This document shows, in pieces, positions 10,844 to 22,006 of a DNA stretch of 34,016 nucleotides (its first letter is position 1; the number at the start of each line of letters is the position of its first letter). The notes under the pieces were generated by a model, which was not told the DNA's origin, made no database searches, and was given only the letters and a program-made list of their open reading frames with translations. Both the position numbers and the translations under genes were made by a program. The DNA is from Bifiguratus adelaidae. Lineage: Eukaryota > Mucoromycota > Endogonomycetes > Endogonales. The stretch covers positions 16,184-50,199 of the forward strand of contig MVBO01000107.1 of NCBI GenBank assembly GCA_002261195.1, read 5' to 3'.

Positions 10844-13004
10844 TTACAAGCTCTGGGGATCGACATGAGAGTACACGGCCGTGACGCCGACACCAGCCAT
10901 CACCTTCTGGTCCACGTCCACCTTCTTACCATTGCTCGTCTTCATGCGCGTTTTGGGTGCCAGTTGCAGACGATTGATCGTCACCCCATGATCCTCTTCT
11001 GGCTTGATAGTCACAGGCTGATCGGCATCAAGAGGTAGTGCATGCATGGGTGTAGCCACATTGTTGCGTTTACCGTTTCCGAGCTGACCATCTTGATTAT
11101 GACCCCTAGTACGTGATAAGAGACACATTGATCTGCGTGCAAGTGAGATGACTTACCATATAAACACATCATGGCCAAAATGGGCCACATTGTCTTTGGG
11201 CAAAGCGTCCACATTCGTCACGTTGTCCAGGACGGCCACACAATGTGTCTGTCCGGCATGAATAGCATTGATCCGGATGGGCACAACTTCGTTAAGTGAT
11301 TCTTCGTCTATGGATGCAAGTCTATAAGTGCACGAAATTGAAATCTTACTCACATTCCAGCAGATCGCTGACGGCCGCAATTTTGGTAGGTGATCCCTTC
11401 ATTTGACTCCACATGCCATTACCCAGCTGACCATACTGTCCCATACCCGCCGCAAAGGCTTGCGTGACCTGGCGAGAAACACCAGTTTCCTTATTGGAGT
11501 CAATCTTGTCTACCACAAAGTAGGTATTGTTACCGCCGGCTGATACTTGGACCACATTGAGAGCTTGAGGTTTGGAGCCCCGGTTGGATGGATAGAGTAG
11601 TGTGACTTCGGTTGGTTCAGGGATGTTTAGTTTGCTTAGGGAATAGTCGCCTTGACACAATTGCTGCAACAACAGATCCTTTAATGCCACGATGTTGACC
11701 TCCGTTGACGCCCACATACCCCAAATTTGTTTGAACCAAACGTGAATGCTCGCCCATCAGCCGTCCTGGCAATAGGATAAAAGGCAAGGTTGGCATAACT
11801 ACGAGCATTGAACAGATGCGTACCTGACCACACTATGCCGCTCACCAGCGACAACCTGTATACTCTGCTTTCCGATCAAATCACCGGCAACTTCGTGTAA
11901 TTGGCCCGGATTTACGGGAGCCATATGACCTATACCAAGCTGTCCATTGCTATTTCCTTCATCATCTAGAGACGCCGCAAAAACGCGCCCGTCGGACGTG
12001 GTGAGAAGCAAATGATGCGATCCGGCGGCGATCGAGGTGACTCTAGAGACCATGATGAGGGTCAATCTATAAGAGACGTAAACCCTGGACGTACTTTTGA
12101 TTGTGTAGCGCTTTCGACGTGTCCACATAGAAGGCGTTAGATGGCAGGCTTGGCATGGACGAAAAAGGCCACCACCCTCTCCCGCCTCCATCCTTCTTGA
12201 TAATTATATCTGACTTGATTTGCTTGTTTGGACCACCCATGTAGACCATATACAAGTGACCCTTCTTGGACAATGCGAATAAACACTCGTTGCTGAGACA
12301 GACAGGCGACCCTTCAATAAAACAAGCCACGAAGCTCTCGTGCTTACCTGACAGTGATTTGAACAATATCTCTTCCCTCGAGACAAGCACTAGGTTGCGG
12401 CTGTGACTTTCCCGGAATTTGAGACAGCATACCCCACTGATAGACATCCCCATTGATGAGGACAGCGGCTACACGGCGTCAAGCACTGTGGAACACGACG
12501 ATTGCACATACGATACATACCAGCATGCTTTTCGGCTAGTGTAACATCCCGAAGATATTGACCGTCAAAGAAAGCCAATCGTTTCGGACCCTTCACGATC
12601 TCGGGAGGTCCGTCTGGATCAACAATGCCATATCTAGACACCCATTGAGTGAGCCAGCCCCACATCAAAAATATTTCGCCGATTTACCTATTGGAGCCCC
12701 ACAAATAGAGACCGGGCTGTCGCCAGCTAGCGTTTACTTGATCCTGTTGACTCCAAGACGTCTTGGTGATACCAAGATCTTCCTTATTGGCCTTGGTAGA
12801 CCCGCTGCCATCGGTCGACGCCTCGGAATGGACAGGTGTACTCGAGACTGTATGGTAACCGAACGCTATTCCGGCGGCGCCTACCAGCACAGCTCCTAGA
12901 GGTAAGGCTCTAGAGTGAGGCGCAATGCGAGCACTAGTCGAGTACAAGGACCTGATCAATGGCCCCCGAGTAGACTTCCACCATGTGGACATGCTTGCAA
13001 ACAA
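10844..13004 (-). CDS. FMP25: Mitochondrial RCC1-repeat protein, Fmp25-like
   Basis: Nine exons (13004..12688, 12633..12521, 12468..12348, 12292..12095, 12042..11824, 11765..11720, 11663..11354, 11307..11157, 11105..10844) encode 578 residues, close to yeast Fmp25. The N-terminus is basic and Ser/Thr-rich like a mitochondrial presequence. A hydrophobic segment, LPLGAVLVGAAGIAFGY, follows at about residue 35-51. RCC1-type repeats are then recognisable by GLYLWGSN, GDVYQWG, AAGSHHLLLTTSDGRVFA, FGSNKFGQL, GMGQYGQLGNG, HAGQTHCVAVL and GHNQDGQLGNG. Yeast Fmp25 is an inner-membrane protein linked to assembly of respiratory complex III. The beta-propeller fold is sure; the exact role here is inferred. 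All nine exons close in phase. Confidence 0.88.
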
Positions 13005-13790
13005 TGGAGCAAGTCACGAATTTGGACACGCCGATCGCCGCTTTGACGGAAAGCTACAATGGATGGATTGGATTCGATAGGACGGATATTAGAGGTTTGT
13101 GGGTTGGTATATTATGTATGGGCCAATGGGCTGTGGATGGGTATTGATGCGAGAGGAGCTTTACCAGCCATCGCCAGTCACTGGTACTGTTCAATCACCG
13201 GCATGCCATGGATATCAGAGCGAGAAGGGTTGCTGTAATGTCGAGAGTGGTATAATCAGTGTGATAGAGCCATCAGCTTCGCAATGACGCATTGCCTGTA
13301 TGGACTATTGAAGGCATTGGATACACCTGATAAGAACTCGATCGAATAGCTATGGCTGTATTTTGCCTCGCTTTGGCACGCAAGTGTTCTAGTGTCCTTT
13401 ATATCGCGACCTCATGGGCCATATCGCCAAAACTTTCTCGGCTGCATAGACCCTGAAAAGGGTCTCCATGTCATGTTAATCCAATCAAAGGTTCCCACCT
13501 GCGTAACAATGCTCAGGCAGTTGCTCCTGCCTTCCTAGGAGAAGAACCAAACCCATCCAAAATGCCAGGCATCCATCTATAGCACCCTAGTTCAAGATAC
13601 ATACTCTACGTCAATATCACATATAATCTATTTCTTCTCTTGCCAAGCATCAACTCGCGAAAGCAATACAGTGATATAGTCAAAACATTCAAGTCTTGCC
13701 AGATTGCCTCCAAACAAACTTAAATGATCCAATGACACAACGGTCCAAAAAGGGCAAGTTAGTTTTAAGGTACGAACTCTTCTTTATACC
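13005..13790. other. Intergenic region between FMP25 and the UPF0658 gene
   Basis: These 786 bases carry the divergent promoters of the two flanking genes. I found no credible open frame, tRNA, repeat or palindrome. A GTACG sequence at 13770 could be a donor in a 5' UTR intron, but nothing supports it. Confidence 0.5.
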
Positions 13791-15946
13791 ATGGATAACT
13801 ATGGGCAGGTGACGCATATGCCTATGCCTATGCCATACAACCCTCAACCTTACCCCTACACATCAGATGGAAGGAACGAAGACGTATCGTCTCGACCTTC
13901 AAGTTATGGCATCAACTTTCACGACTTTAACTTGCATCAGGAAGTGCCACCCGCTCCACCGGTTCACCAAGACGATGGGGAGGAACAGACGCATAGTGCC
14001 GATCCAAACTATTCTGATGGACGGGGACAGGTTCAGCAAGACTCCGGGCTCAACAGTAACACTCAGGACGGTCAAGCAACGAAACCAGAGAGGTCTGCTT
14101 TTCAGACCGAGGAAAAGCATGTTCCACCGCTTTCGACTCGCATTATGCAACTGGCCGTAAGTCTTGCGGATATCGAGAATGCCCTGACTCATCCTCTTGC
14201 TAGTCTTTTCGAATACGGCAATCGAAATATACCATGATATTTAGCTTTCTCGTATTATTATCAGCCCTAATATGTATTGTATTGCAAGCCATCATCCTCT
14301 CTGCGCACCTACAAGAGGCAAACGACGTTTTAATGACCGACAATGCAACCTTCAACAACCAGAGGTGGGCCCATCGAAATAATGTAACAGCCACGGATTC
14401 GATCGGTCCAAGCGGGCCATTTAATGCGACCAACTCGAACGATCCATTTGTCTTTTTGGAAGATAGCTTGGTCCGGGTGGAGAATGAAAACATCTTCTTC
14501 ATTGTGTTTCAGGCCTTTATGGTTTATTACGGCATTGATTCGGTAAGAGGACGGTCATCTTGCATGAGGGCATTTGATATTCACTTTTGCGATGGGCAGA
14601 TTGTGCGTCAGAACCTTATTCAGCTGATTGCCTATACGGTTTTGGAATTCTTTTGTGCAGTGTTTGCCTTTGTCGAAACATTGGAGACGAAGCGATGGTA
14701 GCTAATTCAGTGGCTTTGATAAGGTGGCCATGTTGACTTGGTCTTTAGGTTGGACAGCATCAATGGCATCAATGCGCAATATGGCACGAATGCCGACGGT
14801 ACTCACCTCAGCTTTGCTATGAGCTTTGAGATTGCCCTCCTTATTATCATGTTTGTGTTCTCTCTCATATTTGGATACCTTGCATGGCAGTTGTCCAAGG
14901 AGGTAAGTGTGGATGAAACGGCTGATGGACCAGATATTGATCATTTTACCACTAGTTTGGCTGGATTGTCTATAAGCGAATCGGTGCTGACGTCCAGTTA
15001 CAGAGTGAGTCTGGGATTGCATTCACGTCCTCTCGGCTTAACATCCTTGATAGACATTTATCGCCAGTATCAAGCATTCATTTTGCTGTGCAAGTTGGAT
15101 GCCTTTTTTGGCTTTATTTTCAGTCTATTTTGGCTGATCTCCATTGGGCAACAAGGATACGCTACCAGCTCACCCGCACTCCAGGCGTTCTTCGCTATCC
15201 ACTTGATCTTGACGGTTCTTTTCATTCCGGCCATGTTTTTTGGGCGGCGTGGGGTAGGGTGTCAAGAATTGCCATACTCGCAATCACACACTTAACAGCT
15301 TTCATAGGTGATAATAGAAAGCAGGCTCTTTATGAGCATCTTTATCCTTTTCGTCTTGATACTGATTGGAGACTTTATCGTTATTTTCGAGCAATCGACG
15401 AAGCAATCAACCAATCAATGGGTCTTTTGGGTTTTGATCGGTAAGTAGCAAGGATCAAGTATGGCATTGTGTCCTCACATTGAGCTAGTCATCGTAGCCA
15501 TCATTCTCCTCGTTATCACGACAGTATATGCTGTTATTGTCACGCGTAACTTCAACAAGGGCTTAGCTCCGTTCAGTAAGTAGCTATCGCCTAATGGAAA
15601 CAATTCGTTCATCGCTCGTGTAGTCCAACGTCTCTTTGATGAACGATACAAGGAGCATCTCGAAGGTGGTGTAGGTCTTGGATCAAAGCATGGCGGACAC
15701 ACCGCTATGACCATTGATGACATGGAAGATCCGTCCACCTTATCCAAGCGAAATTCCCTCATTGATCCCAAACGCCGTAAATCATGGAGACTAGGAAGGC
15801 ACCGCGGCAAGAATTCGACACCGACACCTCGTTCCACCGCCACCGCTCCTCAAGGTACCATGGACTCTACCGCCTCCCAGACTTACAACCAAGAGTTCAA
15901 CCTTGGTCTAAGACGCGTGGAAACGCCAACTGAAGTGGACGAATAG
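13791..15946 (+). CDS. UPF0658-type Golgi membrane protein
   Basis: Nine exons (13791..14156, 14204..14542, 14600..14697, 14749..14902, 14956..15004, 15054..15253, 15308..15440, 15489..15575, 15624..15946) encode 582 residues. A Pro/Gln-rich cytosolic N-terminus of about 115 residues leads into roughly seven hydrophobic segments. These include FSFLVLLSALICIVLQAIIL, IFFIVFQAFMVYYGIDS, NLIQLIAYTVLEFFCAVFAF and SFEIALLIIMFVFSLIFGYL. The small exon at 14956 supplies FGWIVYKRIGADVQLQ, a signature of the fungal UPF0658 Golgi family (fission yeast C1952.10c type), which confirms the splicing. The tail (after about residue 476) is hydrophilic, basic and Ser/Thr-rich. The lumenal loop after helix 1 has several N-glycosylation sequons (NAT, NVT). 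Molecular function of the family is unknown. Confidence 0.82.
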
Positions 15947-17274
15947 TCTGTAGGAATCGATACCTAAACACCACGTTGTGCCTACCGTACACGTTATTTC
16001 CTAATGGGATCCGAATATACATACTCATCGTTGTTCATTCCTTTTATTCGCATGACCATGACAGGTTTAAGGATGGGAAGCTCATTTCCTTCGTTTGACA
16101 TCTCGAGGTTATCTTCTTGCAAGATGTCGCTTGTCTAATACGGTGAAGATGGGTAGGATCGGTGGTCGAATGTGGCCATTGGAGCGAAAGAGCAGCAAGG
16201 TAGATGTTAAGAATCTAAAAATAAGAGTGGATGTAGCTGATGAAAGCTGCTCTGTGGCTACCAGAAAGGAGAGGCAGAGTATTGTCGTAAGAGTCATCGT
16301 CCGAAGGAGTTGTCGTCATCCATCGATGGTATACACTCGGGCGAGCGCAATTAAGGCTGCGGTCACCAACAATTGACAACTATTGTGTGCCGTTCCTTAC
16401 GAGCTCCCTATTGTTATAGGCATTTAATGCAAGATGCATACGTCTCACCCCATTGTTCGCATAGATTGCATGTTGCAAGAGTACTGCCGAGTGGAAAACT
16501 TATACATGAAGCATAATGAGGTGTCAATGTCCACATCCAATACCTTTGTTTCAATTCATGCATCTACACTGACCATTTGATCGAGGTTGCCCTGCTATCG
16601 TGAAGATAAACCGTATCTTTGACCTTTGAGTGGTAACAGTGGACGTACTATTGACGATGATGGTACTGTCTGACTGCTCACATGCACACTGAAGCTGTCA
16701 TTAACGTATCCCTCGCCTATCATTTTGTGACACAAAATTTCAAACAATGGCAAATGGTCTTCTCCCACGGCAAGTCAATGAAAAGATAATTGAGTGGAAA
16801 CCATTTCCTGTGCGACAAGAGAGGAGGTGATTGAGTCATGGCACACGTTTTGACCCAGTAAGCAGAAGCGTAGCGTTACCCGATGGTCAAGACGCGACAA
16901 AAATAAGCTCCAGGATTGTCGCACATGGATTCCATATTCTGATGACCTGTTGTAACACAGCCAAATCTGAGTGCGAGGGGGACAGTACCAGAACGTGTTA
17001 TTCAAATTTGCCTGCGACAGAGAAGTTGCGGTTGCTGATCACTGACAGTGAAGGACAAGATTCCCTCTCTTGCGGCAGTTTATCGCCAGCTTATTGCGGA
17101 ACAATAAGATATCGGGTACTGCAACTTACGTAATGGGCAAACTACCTTTCTGCCGGCCGTGTTGCCCAATGCAGTAGCGGATTCAAAGATGGATGGCGGT
17201 TTCTTTCCCTTGCTTCAATAACCACAGGAATAACCTCCACAGTTGAAGGACAGACATATCGCAACCCCTCATCG
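15947..17274. other. Long gene-free region upstream of the cNMP/F-box gene
   Basis: At 1328 bases this is the longest stretch without a recognisable gene here. Open frames at 16095..16376 and 16831..17133 (plus strand) have no domain, no upstream signals and unconvincing composition. A TGAGTCA site (AP-1/Gcn4-like) lies at 16832..16838. The region must hold the 3' end of the UPF0658 transcript and the promoter, and possibly a long 5' leader, of the next gene. Confidence 0.5.
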
Positions 17275-20200
17275 ATGGAACGTTACAGGAGCATGTATTC
17301 AAAGGCCATTTGCGCTCAAAGGCTTAAGTCGGGGAGAGGGTCCATATATGGAAATGGGCGTCTTCCCTTGCTCTTGCTGCTGGACATGACATTTGTTCAA
17401 GCAAAGCAGCCCATATGGAACAATAGCAGTTCCGCATCATCCGTAGCATCAAATGAATCCATGGATTTAAGGCAACTGTTTTATGTAGCGAGTCCAAAGG
17501 ACACAAGTTCATCGGCTTCCGTTCCGGGCGACGAGACCTTGGCCACGCCGATCCCCGATGACCTGAGAGAGTCCCTACGCAGTCATTCCTTGTTCATCAG
17601 AACGCAAAATGAAACGTTTATCGAACATGTGGCCCGGCGCATGCGGTTACGGCAGTACGGCACCGGAGATGTGATCATTCGGCAAGGTGATCCGTCCAAG
17701 GCGCTCTTTCTCCTCCTTCGAGGGACGGTACGGGTATGCTCACAGGATGGTGAATCTGTGTATGCGGAGCTTGATCAAGGGAATTTTTTTGGCGAGATTG
17801 GTATCCTGTTTTCGGTCAAGAGGACTGCCAGTGTTATCGCCAAAACCAAGTGTCTTACCGCTACGTTCACCGCCGAGGATCTGCAATGTATCCTCCCAAA
17901 TTACCCAGAGGTGGAAAAGATATTACGTTATGAGGCGGAGGAACGGTGGGCAATGCTACAAAAGAAACTTCACGGGGGAACACCCAGCGATGTTACTTCG
18001 AGCCATGACGATAGTTTGCTGATGGGGTCTTTGAATGATCTTGTCGTCAAGGTAAGCGCGCAGACAAGACTGATTGGCTCATCTGACCTGTTAATCCAGG
18101 TGCCGCTGTTTCAACATCTGCCGGAAGACTGTATTCACAAGCTCAGCGTCATGATCGAGCCTAGGTGTTATGCTCCACACCGGATGATTGTAGAGAAGGG
18201 CGAAACTGGGACAGAGATGTATTTTGTGACCAGTGGTATTGTGGAGGTCCTTGGCGAGAAGCAACCTTCAGCCAATGTTACACCTTTACCGTCCTCTCCG
18301 ACAGGTGGTAGGAATATCACCATCTTATCGTCCTCCGATGCCGACAAGAAGCAATATGTCACTCTTGCAAAGGTGACCTCTGGGCAATACTTTGGTGAAA
18401 TTGGCTGCTTTCTGGACATTCCCAGAGTTGCGTCCGCACGCGCCATCACCAATGTCGAAGTATTTGTTCTCTCCAGAGCGTCCTTGTGGAGCGTCATCGC
18501 CGAGTATCCGGAGATTGAAGAACACATTCGCGACAAAGCTTTTGAGCGATTGTTGAGTTGGGACAAGAGGGCAAAGCTTGGTGATTGGTCAAGCTACACC
18601 ACGATTCCGTCAAAGTTTACTACCAACCGTCAAGTGGAGGGCAGATTGTCGCCCATGCAGATAGATGTGAAACGGCGGCGATCTCCGTCACCGAACCTTC
18701 CCGAGAGCGCTGAGCCGGAAGCGCTCATGTCCGGATCGCAGGAGGACACTCTATACGACATGGCACCACCCTCACCCGACTCCTCAATATCTCCACGCCC
18801 CACTGTTCTAACCGTCAAAAACACATGTCCTAGCGTCGACCCATATGCTCCACTAACGCCAACGAGTCCACCCAAGCAATCTTACTTGTCATCGTCCTTG
18901 TCACCACCCTCACCCTGCAGCTCCCTTGGCTCGCTCTCGCCAGCCGAGGAGACAGGTGCCGCCCAGTCCGGCGAACCAGTGTCCAAACTTGTGGGCTACG
19001 AAACGCGGAAAAGGAGATTAAGCGTGGCCGTTTGGTCTGATCCAGGACTCCTACAACAAGTGGCCAACATACAGCAAAAGGAAGGCCCGGCCATTTCACT
19101 ACTGAGTAACCTGTCGCCGACGGGTATGCAATTTGAGAGCAAGCGTCATTTCAAAACTGATACTGAAGAAGGCTTACAAGTGCCTGGCAAAGGCGTGCCG
19201 CGCATCCTTGATTTGGACGTGGAAATCATGGCGCGTATATGGAAGCATGTGGATGATATCGCACAGGTGATTACCTGCCGAGCCGTCTGCGATAAATGGA
19301 ATTCTTGGCTGGTAGCCTCGTCCAAAATAAGCGATTCCGGTCTATTTGAAAAGGTCGATCTCAGCCGTTGGAACCATGGTCTGAATGATGAAACGTTTGC
19401 GCCATTGGCAATCATTCTCGGAGACCGTGTCAAGGAGCTCAATCTCCACAATTGCTTCCATCTCACCGGCGCCAGTATCAAGATCATAGCGCGTGGGAAT
19501 TTAAACATCACATCGCTCAATCTCAGCAGTTGTTGGGAGATTACCGATGACGCCCTAGCGTCATTGGCTGCCGGCTGTCCTTTTCTTGATTCACTTAATC
19601 TCGGCAACTGCCGCAAGATCACGGATAAAGGCATCTACAAACTCTTGTCTGGTCTCACCAGCCATGAAGGGCGCACAACAACTGATGGTTCCATCCCGAC
19701 CGAATCGAGCACTCTAAGTGACCTATGCCTATCCTATTGCAAATCACTTTCGGATCAAACAATGCGATACCTGTTATTGTTTGCCTGTGACTCTCTGGAG
19801 ACATTGAATATCCAACGTTGCACCTCAATCACCGACGATGGCTTCCTTCAATGGGCCTCCGATCGCGACACACCCAGTTTTCCCAACCTCAAACACATCA
19901 ACCTCACCGACTGTACCTTTCTCACCGACGCCGCCGTTTCGGCTCTAGCAATAGCTGCACCCAATCTCGAAACCACCAACCTGACCTTTTGCTGTGCATT
20001 GACCGATCTCACTCTCGAAACATTGGCTTCCCAATTTCCCAACCTCAGAGAAGTAGACATGGCATTTTGCGGAACCGCCGTATCCGACTCATCGCTTGAA
20101 CTATTAAGCGAAGGCATCGGCGCGCAATTAGAAGCGTTGAGCGTACGCGGATGTGTCGGGGTGACGGATGTGGGCGTGAAGGCGATCTTTCATGCAGCCG

Positions 20201-20331
20201 TCCCACATCATTTACGATACTTGAATATCAGCCAGTGTAACGGTGTCTCATCGGAATGCCGCATGTCCCTCGAGCACATCCATGACGAAGAACCCATGGA
20301 GTTGGGTCGTCCTGTAAATATTGTTTTGTAA
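17275..20331 (+). CDS. Protein with two cyclic-nucleotide-binding domains, an F-box and ten leucine-rich repeats
   Basis: Two exons (17275..18051, 18100..20331) encode 1002 residues. Cyclic-nucleotide-binding domain 1 spans about 105-205 with cassette FFGEIGILFSVKRTAS. Domain 2 spans about 260-400 with cassette YFGEIGCFLDIPRVASA and a Ser-rich loop insert. Both cassettes keep the Glu and Arg that contact the cyclic phosphate in PKA regulatory subunits. A long Ser/Pro-rich linker with many SP/TP sites follows. An F-box (about 625-665, ending in CDKWNSWL) then leads to ten cysteine-type leucine-rich repeats (LNLHNC, LNLSSC, LNLGNC and so on) of the Grr1/Amn1 type. Known F-box/LRR proteins bring substrates to SCF ubiquitin ligases, so a cyclic-nucleotide-controlled ligase is inferred. 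The start is uncertain: ATGs at 17293, 17389 and 17461 are alternatives, and the hydrophobic LPLLLLLDMTF near the N-terminus may not be translated. Confidence 0.85.
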   Translation: MERYRSMYSKAICAQRLKSGRGSIYGNGRLPLLLLLDMTFVQAKQPIWNNSSSASSVASNESMDLRQLFYVASPKDTSSSASVPGDETLATPIPDDLRESLRSHSLFIRTQNETFIEHVARRMRLRQYGTGDVIIRQGDPSKALFLLLRGTVRVCSQDGESVYAELDQGNFFGEIGILFSVKRTASVIAKTKCLTATFTAEDLQCILPNYPEVEKILRYEAEERWAMLQKKLHGGTPSDVTSSHDDSLLMGSLNDLVVKVSAQTRLIGSSDLLIQVPLFQHLPEDCIHKLSVMIEPRCYAPHRMIVEKGETGTEMYFVTSGIVEVLGEKQPSANVTPLPSSPTGGRNITILSSSDADKKQYVTLAKVTSGQYFGEIGCFLDIPRVASARAITNVEVFVLSRASLWSVIAEYPEIEEHIRDKAFERLLSWDKRAKLGDWSSYTTIPSKFTTNRQVEGRLSPMQIDVKRRRSPSPNLPESAEPEALMSGSQEDTLYDMAPPSPDSSISPRPTVLTVKNTCPSVDPYAPLTPTSPPKQSYLSSSLSPPSPCSSLGSLSPAEETGAAQSGEPVSKLVGYETRKRRLSVAVWSDPGLLQQVANIQQKEGPAISLLSNLSPTGMQFESKRHFKTDTEEGLQVPGKGVPRILDLDVEIMARIWKHVDDIAQVITCRAVCDKWNSWLVASSKISDSGLFEKVDLSRWNHGLNDETFAPLAIILGDRVKELNLHNCFHLTGASIKIIARGNLNITSLNLSSCWEITDDALASLAAGCPFLDSLNLGNCRKITDKGIYKLLSGLTSHEGRTTTDGSIPTESSTLSDLCLSYCKSLSDQTMRYLLLFACDSLETLNIQRCTSITDDGFLQWASDRDTPSFPNLKHINLTDCTFLTDAAVSALAIAAPNLETTNLTFCCALTDLTLETLASQFPNLREVDMAFCGTAVSDSSLELLSEGIGAQLEALSVRGCVGVTDVGVKAIFHAAVPHHLRYLNISQCNGVSSECRMSLEHIHDEEPMELGRPVNIVL

Positions 20332-20411
20332 AGCTTGCTTGTGCTTGTTTATACGCTGCACATGTACATGGATCCTTTAGCTAAATACAATACGAGTTGC
20401 GCACATGTGTA

Positions 20412-21963
20412 TTAGGATCGACCAATATCGATGGATCGCTTATCTGTGACATCCGGGGCTCGCACCTCCTTGCTGTACATTTTGCGTCCACTCATCTCCA
20501 AGAATTCTACATCTTCGGGGCGGTCGAGGACCGATTTTCGCGTTCCAGTGTCCTCCACCTCGACCGGCCGCAATAACCAGACTATAAGGCGCACGCGTCA
20601 GGGCCATGGTTGGTAAAGGTCATGGTCACGGCCACCTCTTACCTTCCATCTCGTCCACTTGAAACTCTTGATGTCCAGACAGTTGCGGGCTGCCATATGT
20701 GGAACACAACGGTTCCGCTTTAGAATGGCCATGACCGTAATCGGGTGACAGGTAGAGACCGAAGTAATCGACTTGACCACCCATGCCCAAACCTGGACCA
20801 CCATAAATACCTTATTGCATCGCCAAGCACGACTTACCATTGGCGAGACTCTTGCGACCATAGTTGAAGTACATGTAATTCACATTGATGCCTTGGGATC
20901 CATAGACCTTAAGTGGATCCAAGGAAAACAAGAACTCGCTGCCAGAGCCATAGAATTTGGGATCTGCGCGCCAAGGTTCATGGGCAAACCCGCCAAATAC
21001 CTTGCCATCCTTATCCTTGATCACGATCAAGGTGGATCCCTTGTTTTCGATGCGATGCTGAAAGATTTGCCAGCTGTTGCCGTCTCTGTGGGACGAGTAG
21101 ATGAGTGTATGCGGTGAACGAGTGGTGAGGCAATCGTGAGGAAGGTGTATGGTCAGGTAATAGTATTGAAGTGGAGTCAAGAGACGGGAGAAGGTGGTTG
21201 TGGTGCTTAAAATCTTGGGGGATGTAACGTGACTTTTACGAAATCGTTCTTGCGCTGTAGGTGGTAGTGAGAATGGGTCGAGAGTGAGAAAGAAGATTGT
21301 GATGAACGTGTCGACAAGTGTTTGAAAGGATGCGTTCTTTTTAAACCAGTCACTGAAAGTATCCGGCGAAAGACTTTTTATGTTTGTCGATGGATCCAGC
21401 AATCTTTTCCAGTCCTGGCTCTTCGCCGTGTCAGTTTGTAGGCCAAGAGCATCGTCAAGCGTGGATCGAGACAGTTTAATCGAGAGAAATCCGAGTGTCG
21501 CAACCTGCACATCTCCAATATCATGAATAGCCTTCGCTCCTGGAATATCGCTGCCTGCAAACCAAGCCGGTACCGTTATCGTCAAGAGCTCTTGCGTCAA
21601 GTCAAAAAGACTGATTTGGTTGACCTCCAACAGCGTTCGTAAAGCGTCCACTCTATCGTCCATGGTTCCTTTTCCCAACTTGAAGATACCAGCCGCGAAA
21701 CCCTGCAGCGATATGGTCGAGCTCTGACCTGAGGCATGTCTGGTCGTCTCCTGAAAGTAGGCAGTCAGCCAACGGGCGACGAGGGCACTACCGGACAACC
21801 TTTGCTGTAAGGCCGCCTCAACGCGAGACAAGTCTGCAGTTGCCTTTTGACGGTCACTTTTAGCGCCCGAAGTGCAACTCGCCCAAAAGGTCATCAACTG
21901 CACTCGCTCCTCGTCTGAGAATGCTACTAGAGAGTCTGAGTGACGACTCGCTGCATTCCCCAT
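20412..21963 (-). CDS. MEAK7: TLDc-domain protein, MEAK7/RTC5-like
   Basis: Three exons (21963..20838, 20792..20643, 20581..20412) encode 481 residues. The N-terminus MGNAASRHSD fits an N-myristoylation signal, as in animal MEAK7 (TLDC1). An alpha-helical, EF-hand-like N-terminal half is followed by the TLDc domain (about 280-440). That domain has LIYSSHRDGNSWQIFQHRI, GGFAHEPWRADPKFYG, NYMYFNYG, NGLGMGGQVDYFGLYL, CSTYGSPQLSG and EFQVDEMEVW. The last blocks match MEAK7 better than other TLDc proteins. A C-terminal LEMSGR segment is also shared. MEAK7 acts in a lysosomal mTOR pathway in animals. Yeast Rtc5, a relative, acts at the vacuolar V-ATPase. Role here is inferred. A tRNA gene lies only 43 bp upstream. 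Confidence 0.85.
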
Positions 21964-21990
21964 GGCGAAGGAGAGACGGCAACGAAAAGG

Positions 21991-21995
21991 AAAAA
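21991..21995 (-). terminator. RNA polymerase III terminator of the tRNA-Glu gene
   Basis: On the minus strand a run of five T follows the tRNA 3' end by 11 bases, which is the usual Pol III stop. It lies between the tRNA and the ATG of the MEAK7-like gene. Confidence 0.7.
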
Positions 21996-22006
21996 GAACA
22001 CATATG

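Noticed and set aside
16095-16376. Plus-strand open frame of 93 codons in the long intergenic region
   Set aside because: Its composition is odd, it has no domain or nearby partner exon, and nothing indicates translation.
16832-16838. TGAGTCA, an AP-1/Gcn4-like site (another at 2659..2665)
   Set aside because: A 7-bp motif is expected by chance several times in 34 kb, and neither copy is close to a start codon in a way that points to function.
16831-17133. Plus-strand open frame of 100 codons before the cNMP/F-box gene
   Set aside because: No domain was recognised, and it could not be joined in a convincing way to the downstream exon.
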